Shown here piece after piece: positions 1 to 7,906 of a stretch of DNA of 15,018 nt (positions are counted from its first letter, which is position 1; every line of letters begins with the position of its first letter). A program made the position numbers and the translations under genes. The notes beneath the pieces were generated by a model. The model was given only the letters and a program-made list of their open reading frames with translations. It searched no databases and was not told the DNA's origin. The stretch covers positions 1-15,018 of the forward strand of contig CAZUAY010000073.1 of the NCBI GenBank assembly GCA_964618405.1. Reading direction: 5' to 3'. This DNA comes from JBBQIY01 sp964618405. GTDB lineage: Bacteria > Verrucomicrobiota > Kiritimatiellia > RFP12 > UBA3636.

Positions 1-2
1 TT

Positions 3-104
3 CTCGGCAGCCTCAATCTCGTACTTGTACTCGCATTGGGGGAAACGGGACTCGTGCTCGAAACCTCATTAGAAGAGGGAATTGAACTTGCGATAGAAAA
101 GTAG
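3..104 (+). CDS. possible 3' end of a gene entering from the left
   Basis: An open frame runs from the window edge to a TAG at 102-104 (33 codons, no start inside). The translation is plausible protein: a hydrophobic stretch of Leu and Val followed by an acidic amphipathic end containing LEEGIELA. Such an ending resembles the last helix of anthranilate phosphoribosyltransferase-type proteins, but 33 residues are far too few to identify it. It lies on the same strand as ftsK, and a long palindrome follows it. It could also be chance. Confidence 0.3.
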   Translation, partial: LGSLNLVLVLALGETGLVLETSLEEGIELAIEK

Positions 105-153
105 AAAAAATCTCTATTTAGTGAGGTCTGGACAATACTAGCCACTAGCGACT

Positions 154-200
154 GTAGTCGGTCAGGCACAGCCCCCTGTGCCCTGTGCCTGACCGATTAC
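154..200. repeat. long imperfect palindrome between the upstream gene end and ftsK
   Basis: The arms 158-170 and 184-196 are perfect 13-bp inverted repeats (tcggtcaggcaca / tgtgcctgaccga) around a 13-nt loop. Pairing extends outward to 154/200 with one G:T at 157/197. The loop sequence can also fold on the left arm alone (ggcaca 165-170 with tgtgcc 177-182), giving two competing hairpins. No T-run follows, so it is not a textbook intrinsic terminator, although it sits where a terminator for the upstream gene would be. A dispersed intergenic palindrome is the alternative; part of the left arm recurs near 14837. Confidence 0.75.
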
Positions 201-216
201 GTGAAAAATTTGCGAT

Positions 217-245
217 TTGCCTTGGTAAATGCCATGTGTTATACT
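217..245 (+). promoter_or_regulatory. sigma70-like promoter for ftsK
   Basis: TTGCCT at 217-222 (4 of 6 to the -35 consensus) is separated by 17 nt from TATACT at 240-245 (5 of 6 to the -10 consensus). Transcription would start near 252, just ahead of the ribosome binding site AAGGAG at 261-266. The upstream in-frame ATG at 229 lies inside this promoter, which supports the start of ftsK at 277. Confidence 0.6.
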
Positions 246-276
246 TCTAAAAGTTGATTCAAGGAGTTTTCAGGGT

Positions 277-2784
277 ATGTCTAAAATCGTTAAGGAGATC
301 GGTGCAAGCAATGCCGAAAGACCTTCGTCGGTGCTGTGGCGCGTAGCTTCAGTTCCGGTCATCGGCTATGCAGTCATCACGTTTCTCGGTCTGACCTCAT
401 ACGATGCTTCAGATATTTCCGTCCTTGTCGCCCCCGCTAATGAGATGGCCCACAATTGGATGGGCGTTTTGGGGGCTTGGAATGCGTACTTTTTTTTCTT
501 GTGTCTTGGTCTCGGTGCCCTGCTGGTGCCTTTGTTCTGCGTTGCCGTCGGCGTCATGATGATGATCGGCAAGCGGCTGAGTTTGAAGCCCCTATGGATG
601 CTTCTCTTCTCCTTTTCAGCCTGCGCCCTACTCCAGTTCGCAAATGATTCCTTCACCCCTTTGCTCTCGCGCGCAACTTTGAACTTGGCTCCCAATGCCG
701 GCGGAGGTATTGGCTACCTGCTCAACGACAGAACCCTTTCGATCTGGATCGGGAGCGGCGGAACAGCCGCACTGTATGGTACAATTTTGTTCGTCTCCAC
801 GATTATGATCATCGGCCCGATGGCGATGATGGAGTATTTTTATACCCTACGGGTCAGAGACGTCCAGATACGACGGCAGATTGAGGATACCCTTGACGAA
901 GGAGAGGACCCAGCAGAAATTCGCAAACGTGCCCGTGAAGAGGAACGTCAGCGGATTCTCAGCGAGAAGATGGCTGCGAAAGAAGCTCGGCTCGCCGAAC
1001 GCGAACAGGCCAAAGGTGCACGCGAAGCGGAAAAGGCTCGCAAAATCGCAGAGCGAGAAGCTCGTCGAATCGCACAAAACGAGGGGGAAGAGGCCATATT
1101 CGCTCGGCCTCCTGCTTTCAGTCAAAGACGCCCCGAAGCCGAGAACATTACACCCCCGCCTCTCTCCAGAACCGTTTCGAACCGAAATCCAGAAACAACT
1201 CGGAAGCCGCCGGTAACGACCTCATTCGTCCCCAATGAAGTCTCCTACAAACTACCGGCAACGAAACTCTTGCACCCGATTCCGCTCGTCGTCGAGTCCG
1301 GCAACCAAACCGAGATCGCTGAAAACACAGCGATCATCGAAGGCACGCTTGCCGAATTTGGAATCAATGTGCAGGTCGCGAACGTGATCAGTGGCCCCGT
1401 CATTACGTGCTACGAAATCAAGCCGCCTCCCGGGGTGCGCGTTGATAAAATTTCAACCTATTCGAACGACTTGCAGATGGCGCTTCAGGCTCGAAGTCTG
1501 CGCATCCTCTCACCGATTCCCGGGAAGAACGTCATGGGCATCGAAGTGCCTAATGGCAATCGCCGTACCGTCTCCCTCCGCGAAGTCGCGGAACGGCCCG
1601 AATGGAAAGCTGCCGTTCAAAAGCTCGCCCTCCCGATGCTCCTTGGCATGGACGTGAGTGGCAACCCAGTGATCGCCGACCTCGCCAAGATGCCCCACAT
1701 CCTCATCGCGGGCACCACGGGCTCCGGTAAAAGCGTCTGTCTGAATTCAATCCTTGCTGGCTTCATGCTTTCACGTACGCCTGATGATCTGCGCCTCCTC
1801 ATGGTCGACCCCAAGATGGTGGAGTTCACGCCCTACGCCGACTTACCACATCTTGTCGTGCCCATCATCACTGCGCCCAAGAAAGTCGCCGCCGCGCTCC
1901 AATGGGCTATCATCGAGATGAAGCGCAGACTTGAGATGTTCAAGCATGCAGGCGTAAGAAACATTGCCAGCTTCAACAACCGCGAACAAGCCAAGCAAAC
2001 AACCTTTTTTACCGAAGATAATCAAGATGATGCGGTGAACATGCCCGAAAAACTGCCCTACATCGTCATCGTGATCGATGAAATGGCAGATTTGATGATG
2101 TCTGCGCAAGCGGAAGTGGAACCTCGCGTGGTCAGTCTCGCCCAGCTTTCGCGCGCCGTCGGCATCCACATGATCCTTGCCACACAACGGCCTTCTGTCA
2201 ACGTCATCACGGGGCTGATCAAAGCCAACTTCCCAGCACGACTCGCCTTCAAAGTCTCCCAGCGCGTCGACAGTCAAACCATTCTCGATTCCAAAGGAGC
2301 AGAGCATCTCATCGGCATGGGCGACATGCTCTTCAGCAACCCCAACGGTACGCTAACGCGCGCGCAAGGAACGTGGATCGAAGAAGATGAAGTCACCGAA
2401 CTCGTCTCGTGGTTTAAAAAGCAGGGTGACCCTATCTATGTCGATGAGATCAAGAATAAGCTCGACCGGATGATTATCAAGCCGCCGAAGGAGGATTTCG
2501 GCGACGAAGGCGAGGAAAATCCAGGAGAAGATTCCGAAGAAGATGCGGATGCCGAGCTGCTGGTGAAAGCCCTCGAATGCATCATCACAACGCGCAGAGC
2601 TTCTACCTCTTCAATCCAGCGCGTTCTCCGAATTGGTTACAACCGAGCAGCAAGAGTCATGGATGAGCTGGAACGGCGGGGATGCATCGGCCCTGCAAAT
2701 GGTGCCGCCCCACGGGACATTCTGAGAACCACGCTCAACGACGACGACGAACTTGTCGACGACGCCGAAACAACGAACGCATGA
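277..2784 (+). CDS. ftsK: DNA translocase FtsK/SpoIIIE
   Basis: This is a septal, membrane-anchored DNA pump that clears chromosome ends through the closing division site and, in characterised bacteria, activates dimer resolution. The protein has 835 residues. About four hydrophobic membrane segments lie at residues 20-40, 68-98, 102-122 and 155-187. A very charged Arg/Lys/Glu/Ala helical linker covers about 190-275, followed by a Pro-rich stretch. The RecA-like motor has Walker A GTTGSGKS (479-486) and Walker B VIDE with acidic residues 601-602. The run from ILATQRPSVNVITG to the DML motif is typical of the family. A C-terminal winged-helix gamma domain (about 756-820), which reads polar DNA motifs in the family, is intact. 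Length and order are normal for FtsK. The 277 ATG is chosen because AAGGAG lies 10 nt upstream; the ATG at 229 overlaps the promoter. The stop codon overlaps an ATG of the next reading frame. Confidence 0.96.
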   Translation: MSKIVKEIGASNAERPSSVLWRVASVPVIGYAVITFLGLTSYDASDISVLVAPANEMAHNWMGVLGAWNAYFFFLCLGLGALLVPLFCVAVGVMMMIGKRLSLKPLWMLLFSFSACALLQFANDSFTPLLSRATLNLAPNAGGGIGYLLNDRTLSIWIGSGGTAALYGTILFVSTIMIIGPMAMMEYFYTLRVRDVQIRRQIEDTLDEGEDPAEIRKRAREEERQRILSEKMAAKEARLAEREQAKGAREAEKARKIAEREARRIAQNEGEEAIFARPPAFSQRRPEAENITPPPLSRTVSNRNPETTRKPPVTTSFVPNEVSYKLPATKLLHPIPLVVESGNQTEIAENTAIIEGTLAEFGINVQVANVISGPVITCYEIKPPPGVRVDKISTYSNDLQMALQARSLRILSPIPGKNVMGIEVPNGNRRTVSLREVAERPEWKAAVQKLALPMLLGMDVSGNPVIADLAKMPHILIAGTTGSGKSVCLNSILAGFMLSRTPDDLRLLMVDPKMVEFTPYADLPHLVVPIITAPKKVAAALQWAIIEMKRRLEMFKHAGVRNIASFNNREQAKQTTFFTEDNQDDAVNMPEKLPYIVIVIDEMADLMMSAQAEVEPRVVSLAQLSRAVGIHMILATQRPSVNVITGLIKANFPARLAFKVSQRVDSQTILDSKGAEHLIGMGDMLFSNPNGTLTRAQGTWIEEDEVTELVSWFKKQGDPIYVDEIKNKLDRMIIKPPKEDFGDEGEENPGEDSEEDADAELLVKALECIITTRRASTSSIQRVLRIGYNRAARVMDELERRGCIGPANGAAPRDILRTTLNDDDELVDDAETTNA

Positions 2785-2816
2785 CGAGTAAACAAACGAT
2801 ATCGAGGAATTCCAAA

Positions 2817-3968
2817 ATGGCAATAGGCGAAACACTCAAAAGTGCACGCGAGGCATTAGGTCTCACCCACAAAGATGTAGCCGAGAGCACCCACATGCTT
2901 ACACAGATGGTCGCTGAAATCGAAGACGAGGACTATCATCGCTTCACCGCCCCCGTCTATGGCAAGGGTTTCATCAAGCTCTTCGCTAAAGCAGTTGGTC
3001 TTGACCCTGCACCCTTAGTTGCGGAATTTCTTGCAAACCCAGAAGGCAATGCGGATCTGAAGAAGAAGAAAAAAACCGTGGCGCTTGTGGAGAAAATCCT
3101 CACAGAGCCCGCGGGCGAGGCCCAAGCTGACGACCGAGAAGAAAATCTCGAGTCCGTCGACCCCACTCCCCCGTCCCCACCGCGTCACACCTACGCAAGA
3201 GCCTCCTCGGTAACCCTGCCTACGGCGCACTCTCCTTATGCCCTTAACACGCAAAACCCGCCACCACCGCGACAACCAGCTTCTCCAATTGCCAAGCTGG
3301 AACCCGTCAGGCCGAGAGTTCCCGCGCTTTCGGAAGACGGCGAAATCATCAAGCCACGCTCGACAGCCGACGCTGTACACAAGGCCAACACCTTCAAACT
3401 CGAAGGGGGTTCTGCGGCCGTCCCTCCACAACCCATCGCACAAGCCCAGGAGCCCTTCAAATTTCCCTCTGCAACAAAACGGTCGCCTCGTGTCGAAACC
3501 GAGGAAGAGCCAGCACGCCCTCTTCAAACAAAAAAACCAGCGCGACGGAAAAGGGACGACGAACCGGCACGCCCCTCCATCGGCGATGCATTCGCCGACG
3601 CATTCAAGCACATCGCGGTCCTGTCTGGGAATGCCATGAAATGGACCCGCGAGAAGTTTGAGACCTTATTCACATCGGATGACGACGAAGAATCGAAAAT
3701 CCGCAAACGCTACATTCTCACGGGAGTCTTAGTTTTTCTTACCGTGGTAATTGTTATTATAGTCGCGGCCAATAGTTCTGGGCCACAGAGCAAAAGGGAC
3801 AAAGACGTTCCAGTTGTCGCAGCGCAGGAAATCGTGGAGCCTGTCATGGAGGATCCTGTCGTCATCACCAAAACCACGAAAGTTGTCGAGCCTTCACCCG
3901 CCACAGAGCCCGCGGCACCCGTCGTCATCGCTCGTGTGTTACCCCCACCCAAGATGTTCGCCAAATGA
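2817..3968 (+). CDS. RodZ-like helix-turn-helix membrane protein
   Basis: This 383-residue protein is probably an inner-membrane cytoskeletal adaptor of the RodZ/YmfM kind. Residues 1-70 form the RodZ-type HTH domain: the pattern GETLKSAREALGL, then VAESTHM, then VYGKGFIKLFAKAVGLDP is diagnostic. A long low-complexity linker rich in Pro, Lys and Glu follows (about 80-270). A single transmembrane helix spans about 299-320, after a basic KRY flank. Only about 60 residues lie beyond it, mostly Pro/Val/Thr, so the folded RodZ C-terminal domain (DUF4115) appears absent. The ATG at 2817 has GAGGA 8 nt upstream. An ATG at 2781 overlapping the ftsK stop is an alternative that would add 12 residues. 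The next gene starts within its stop codon. In RodZ the HTH domain binds MreB rather than DNA; whether that holds here is inferred. Confidence 0.82.
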   Translation: MAIGETLKSAREALGLTHKDVAESTHMLTQMVAEIEDEDYHRFTAPVYGKGFIKLFAKAVGLDPAPLVAEFLANPEGNADLKKKKKTVALVEKILTEPAGEAQADDREENLESVDPTPPSPPRHTYARASSVTLPTAHSPYALNTQNPPPPRQPASPIAKLEPVRPRVPALSEDGEIIKPRSTADAVHKANTFKLEGGSAAVPPQPIAQAQEPFKFPSATKRSPRVETEEEPARPLQTKKPARRKRDDEPARPSIGDAFADAFKHIAVLSGNAMKWTREKFETLFTSDDDEESKIRKRYILTGVLVFLTVVIVIIVAANSSGPQSKRDKDVPVVAAQEIVEPVMEDPVVITKTTKVVEPSPATEPAAPVVIARVLPPPKMFAK

Positions 3969-4543
3969 GCACGCCTAACATTTCTTTAAGCTACCCGTTT
4001 ACACGTGAACAAACGTCAACGCTGAAGGCGGGCGACATCGTCTCTCTTTCAGGTATCGTCTTCACGGGGCGCGATCGCCTTCACAAACATCTTGCGGAAA
4101 CACATCAGACACCGGTCGATTTGACTGAGGGTGCCATGTTCCATTGCGGTCCGATCGTGAAGCAGAGTCCTGATGGTTCGTGGCGCATCATTGCCGCTGG
4201 CCCTACAACCTCGATGCGAGAAGAACCGTACATGGCAACCGTCATTGCCCAACAAGGCATCAAAATCGTTATCGGCAAGGGAGGGATGGGTAAAAACACG
4301 CTCGAGGCCTGTCGCGAGCACGGCTGTGTTTACCTGCAAGCCGTCGGCGGCGCTGCCGCCGTTATCGCCACGACGGTCAAGAAGGTTCTCGACGTGCACT
4401 TCCTTGACACCTTCGGTGCGACCGAGGCGATGTGGGTCCTCGATGTCGAAGGGTTCGCTGCCGTTGTTGGCATTGATTCGCATGGAAGCAGCCTCTACGA
4501 TAAAGTCAGCGCACGATCCGCAGAGAAACTTGCCGCCCTTTAG
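3965..4543 (+). CDS. fumarate hydratase/tartrate dehydratase, beta subunit (class I)
   Basis: This is the 192-residue beta (C-terminal) subunit of the iron-sulfur class I fumarase/L-tartrate dehydratase family, which interconverts fumarate and malate (or dehydrates tartrate) together with an alpha subunit carrying the 4Fe-4S cluster. Recognisable segments are AGDIVSLSGIVFTGRD near the N-terminus, the glycine-rich loop GKGGMGKNT at 104-112, and the C-terminal block with MWVLDVEGFAAVVGIDSHGSS. The length matches separate beta subunits, so it is not a truncated fusion. It overlaps the RodZ-like gene by 4 nt (ATGA), indicating translational coupling. No alpha subunit is present in the window, so the partner must lie elsewhere or the protein works differently. 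Fumarase versus tartrate dehydratase cannot be decided from this subunit alone. Confidence 0.9.
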   Translation: MSTPNISLSYPFTREQTSTLKAGDIVSLSGIVFTGRDRLHKHLAETHQTPVDLTEGAMFHCGPIVKQSPDGSWRIIAAGPTTSMREEPYMATVIAQQGIKIVIGKGGMGKNTLEACREHGCVYLQAVGGAAAVIATTVKKVLDVHFLDTFGATEAMWVLDVEGFAAVVGIDSHGSSLYDKVSARSAEKLAAL

Positions 4544-4590
4544 AAATCCAGAATACTAACTTTCGCGGTGCAAAACCAGCAGGAGCAACC

Positions 4591-7134
4591 GTGACGACTA
4601 AAAAGAGCAAAAAAAAGCGCCCCCGTCTCGTACGCTGGTTTTGTACAGTAATGATTGCCGCTCTCGCGGTCATCGTTTTCCTGCCCGCGATCGTAAACTG
4701 GCAAGTGAACAAAATCCTGCGCAATCTCATGGCAAACGGTGTGGCAGAGTTCAGACTCCTCCACGCAGGACTTTATCGAAGCGACCTTTCAGTAACTTTT
4801 TTCGAAGACTCCGCTAACGAATCGATTCCTGTCCAAGTCGATTCCTGCGCACTCAACTACCGACCGTTTCGCTTGCTTAGTGGCCACATCGACTCGATCC
4901 GTCTCAATGGCGTCTCCTTGCTGGCTGTTGCGACCAATGGAACCTTTCGCATCCCTGCTGCTGAACTGTTCCCCCCAAAAACAGAGAACAACGCAAAGCC
5001 GGCGGCTACGTTTTCACTTCGCTCGCTTCAGCAAGTTCCGATTTCAGTAGGCTTGATCAGCCTGCAGGGTCATCTCATTCTCGATTTAGGAATCGAACGC
5101 ACTCTCATTCCAATTGACCTGGTTGCCTCGTCGACGGGAAGCACCCCCTGGGAAACCATCACCGCTCGCCTCAATGCCACGATAGCGTCCAGCAAAATCT
5201 CGATCGACGCCGCTTGCGATACCCGTGCAGAAGAAATCGCCGTTCAACTCAACGGGATCTTCTCAACCGATTCCCTCCCCTATTCGATGCGGAAAAATCT
5301 TCCGGAATCCATTCGACGCGTCTCCGGCGATTTCAAATCAACTACGCTCCTCAATCTAAACGGAACGTCGCTGAAAACGATTGGCCTCTTGGCTACTGCG
5401 AATGCAGCCATTGAAACACCTGACGGAGCTTTTAATCTGAATCCTGAATTCAAAGCAACGGGCGATGGAACACGCGTCAAGGCTTCGCTCACCGGATTGA
5501 AAGCGACGCTTGCTGGGATCACAGCATCTCTCGATGCGACCAACCTTGTTTACACGATCTCCGAACAAACCTTCACAGGAAACGTCAGCCTCGGCCTCGC
5601 CACCAATGCGCCACTTGTCGTCACGTTCAAGCTCGATCCGCATTCCATCCAAGCCGATTTCACCGAGGACGCCAAGCTGTGGCAGGGCGGACTCAAGACG
5701 GGTGGTTTTAATGTGATCTGCGGTGGGGCTCGATTCAACGCCACAGGAAAACTAGGGTCTGAATCAGCGACATCCTCCTTCTCCTCCGATTTCGGAATCG
5801 ACCATCTTGTGATCGAAGACGCTGAAGGCGCAAGCATCGCGTTGATCGAAAACGGGATTGAGGGAAGCGTGTCGTTTCAGCAAATCGGAGAACATTTGGC
5901 TGGAGACACAACCTTAAAATTTGCCGACGTCGCCTTACCCCAATCGCAAGTGAACCTTCGAAACGCAAGCCTGAACTTCACCGCAGACTCTGACTCAGGA
6001 AGGCCGTTGTCGTTGTTCGCAGAGGCAAATGCCGACGCGGCATTTCGCGATGTCGAGGTCGCCAAGTTAAACGCCACACTCAACCAACCGAGTCAGGACT
6101 TATTTTCGCTCAAAGGCACCGTGAAAGGATTAGGCGTTGAGGGAACCTTCGGCACGATGATCAACCTAGCCGCCAAGGATGGCACCACCATCTCGAACTC
6201 GTTCCAGCTTGCCGAACAGTCCCTTGATCTCAGCCTCTTGCCGCAGCTCGTGCCAGAACTTGAAGGATTCGTGATTGGCGGGAAGGTTTTCGCCGATGCA
6301 CATTACCTGATGAATCCAAAATCACAACGTGGTTCATTCAAATTCAAGTTCTCCGAAGGCACGCTCAACAATCCTGTACAAAAGCTATCCGCCTCCGATA
6401 TTCAAATGACATTCGAAATGCCCTACCTTCCCAGCCTCGCTAGCAACTCGCACCTCTTCAGCTTTAAGAATCTCAAGGTGGGGAATTTCAGTGTCGATTC
6501 CGGAATGGCGATCTTTCGTATGCAATCGCCCATTGTTTGGTACTTGGATAAATTGATTCTCGACTGGTGCGGTGGCAAAGTACGGGGAGAATCGACCCGC
6601 ATCACCCGCACGAACCAAAACATCTGGCTCACGCTACATGCGGACCAGCTCAAGCTCGCGGGGCTCCTGCAACAATTCGGCATCGGAACCGACACAGGCG
6701 AAAGTGGGAAACTCAGCGGCACGATCCCCATGGTGATTACGGATGGGAAAATCACCATTAAAGACGGCTATTTCCACTCTGCACCAGGCAAGTCCGGCAC
6801 CGTCCAACTCCTGCCCTCCAAGTTGATCGCCAGTACGGCAGCCGCCACCATCGAAACGTCGCTCGCGCTCGACGCGCTATCCCAATTCACGTACGCTTGG
6901 ATCCGCCTCGTTCTTAACAGTGAAGGCGAGGATCTACTACTAAAATTCGAGATGGACGGCAAGCCCTCCCATAAGCTATTCTATTCAATCAAAGACGGCG
7001 AGATCGTCAAATCAAAGAATGCAAGCGAGTTCAAGGGGATTGTTCTGGACACCAACTTTCGAATCCCTCTCAACAAGCTAATCTCCCTCTCCAAGCCCCT
7101 CGCCACGATCATGAACGATAGCACCGTTGAATAA
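4591..7134 (+). CDS. ydbH: YdbH-like AsmA-family intermembrane lipid-bridge protein
   Basis: This 847-residue protein has a basic N-terminus, one membrane anchor (about residues 15-35) and then a very long periplasmic region of repeating beta-strand pattern, as in the AsmA-like bridge proteins (YhdP, TamB, YdbH). E. coli YdbH is of similar length and belongs to a redundant set that delivers phospholipid to the outer membrane, with YnbE as its outer-membrane lipoprotein partner. The C-terminal block with FKGIVLDTNFRIPLNKLISL resembles the YdbH C-terminus. The assignment rests mainly on the two following genes, which match YnbE and YdbL in order and strand. The GTG start at 4591 is supported by AGGAG at 4581-4585, 5 nt upstream. 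It begins 47 nt after the fumarase subunit, probably in the same operon. Function is inferred from the E. coli system. Confidence 0.82.
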   Translation: MTTKKSKKKRPRLVRWFCTVMIAALAVIVFLPAIVNWQVNKILRNLMANGVAEFRLLHAGLYRSDLSVTFFEDSANESIPVQVDSCALNYRPFRLLSGHIDSIRLNGVSLLAVATNGTFRIPAAELFPPKTENNAKPAATFSLRSLQQVPISVGLISLQGHLILDLGIERTLIPIDLVASSTGSTPWETITARLNATIASSKISIDAACDTRAEEIAVQLNGIFSTDSLPYSMRKNLPESIRRVSGDFKSTTLLNLNGTSLKTIGLLATANAAIETPDGAFNLNPEFKATGDGTRVKASLTGLKATLAGITASLDATNLVYTISEQTFTGNVSLGLATNAPLVVTFKLDPHSIQADFTEDAKLWQGGLKTGGFNVICGGARFNATGKLGSESATSSFSSDFGIDHLVIEDAEGASIALIENGIEGSVSFQQIGEHLAGDTTLKFADVALPQSQVNLRNASLNFTADSDSGRPLSLFAEANADAAFRDVEVAKLNATLNQPSQDLFSLKGTVKGLGVEGTFGTMINLAAKDGTTISNSFQLAEQSLDLSLLPQLVPELEGFVIGGKVFADAHYLMNPKSQRGSFKFKFSEGTLNNPVQKLSASDIQMTFEMPYLPSLASNSHLFSFKNLKVGNFSVDSGMAIFRMQSPIVWYLDKLILDWCGGKVRGESTRITRTNQNIWLTLHADQLKLAGLLQQFGIGTDTGESGKLSGTIPMVITDGKITIKDGYFHSAPGKSGTVQLLPSKLIASTAAATIETSLALDALSQFTYAWIRLVLNSEGEDLLLKFEMDGKPSHKLFYSIKDGEIVKSKNASEFKGIVLDTNFRIPLNKLISLSKPLATIMNDSTVE

Positions 7135-7196
7135 TACTGAATCCAATTTCGTCAAAGGGATGTGACCATACCTTGGCGCATCAAAATGAGGCTTAC

Positions 7197-7478
7197 ATGA
7201 AAAAAACGAACTTCTTTCTCCCGCTCACCCTAACGGTGCTTGCCGTAACCCTGCTGACGGGATGTATCCGTACAACCCATGAGATCAAGCCGATTCATAT
7301 TACGCTGGACATCAACCTGAAAGTTGACAGAGCGCTTGACGACTTCTTTGGTGACATTGATTCGACACCGGTCACCCCAGCACCCATCGTAAAAGCACCG
7401 GAAACCTCGACGACCCCCTTAACAGAGCCCCTTGCTTCAACACCAGATATTGCAACCCCAGACACGGAGAATAACTAA
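7197..7478 (+). CDS. ynbE: YnbE-like outer-membrane lipoprotein
   Basis: This 93-residue lipoprotein has a signal peptide ending in the lipobox LTGC with the lipidated cysteine at residue 23. The mature part begins with a short region (EIKPIHITLDINLKVDRALDDFF) that matches the E. coli YnbE core, in which short alternating beta-strands pair with the end of YdbH at the outer membrane. E. coli YnbE stops soon after this core, whereas this protein carries about 40 extra residues rich in Pro, Thr and Ala. The ATG at 7197 is preferred because GAGG lies at 7188-7191; a TTG at 7173 in the same frame would put eight polar residues ahead of the signal peptide. There are 62 nt to ydbH and only 1 nt to ydbL. 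Confidence 0.82.
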   Translation: MKKTNFFLPLTLTVLAVTLLTGCIRTTHEIKPIHITLDINLKVDRALDDFFGDIDSTPVTPAPIVKAPETSTTPLTEPLASTPDIATPDTENN

Positions 7479-7479
7479 T

Positions 7480-7866
7480 ATGAAAAACGCAATTACCCTC
7501 ATTCTTTCCGCCCTCATTCTAACATCCGTCGCCCTGCAACCTGCCTCAGGTGCTGTCGCTCAAGGCGAGCAAATCAAGAACAGCATGCTCGCGCGTAAAC
7601 CGCAAATTGAGACCCTGAAAAACTCCGGGAAAATCGGCGAAGACAACAAAGGCTTTTTGGCCGCTGTGTCGGGAGGGCTCGATGGTGCTGCACAGGAAAT
7701 AATCAGCGGCGAAAATAGCGACCGTAGGCAGGTGTACGCGGCCATTGCCAAGAATCAAGGCACGACAGCGGCACTTGTCGGCACTCGCCGCGCCGCTCAG
7801 CTTGCCGAACAGGCTAGGCCAGGACAATACATCATGAACGCCGCTGGCAAATGGATTAAGAAGTAG
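7480..7866 (+). CDS. ydbL: YdbL-like periplasmic protein (DUF1318)
   Basis: This 128-residue secreted protein has a signal peptide (1-24, cleavage expected after ASG). The mature protein follows the DUF1318 pattern: GKIGEDNKGFLAAV near the start, a helical middle with VYAAIAKNQG, and the C-terminal signature LAEQARPGQYIMNAAGKWIKK. In E. coli the final segment is closely similar (a PGEY..G..W pattern). YdbL is thought to act in the periplasm as a regulator or chaperone that keeps YdbH and YnbE correctly assembled. The ATG at 7480 has GGAG at 7466-7469, 10 nt upstream. It starts 1 nt after the ynbE stop, so the two are almost certainly co-transcribed. It is the last gene of the left + strand block; no clear terminator hairpin follows it. 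Confidence 0.87.
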   Translation: MKNAITLILSALILTSVALQPASGAVAQGEQIKNSMLARKPQIETLKNSGKIGEDNKGFLAAVSGGLDGAAQEIISGENSDRRQVYAAIAKNQGTTAALVGTRRAAQLAEQARPGQYIMNAAGKWIKK

Positions 7867-7906
7867 CCACAGCAGAGCAAAGCCCGTAGCTGCGACCCCA
7901 TCTTGA

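Noticed and set aside
229..276. ATG at 229 as the ftsK start
   Set aside because: It lies between the -35 and -10 boxes of the likely promoter and has no ribosome binding site; the ATG at 277 has AAGGAG upstream.
2682..2816. N-terminal extension of the RodZ-like gene inside ftsK
   Set aside because: The extra residues are an Arg-rich out-of-frame reading of ftsK; the family domain begins right after the ATG at 2817, which has GAGGA upstream.
3015..3611. 198-codon - strand open frame opposite the RodZ-like gene
   Set aside because: Cys/Trp/Arg-rich translation without any domain; it is the complement of a low-complexity linker.
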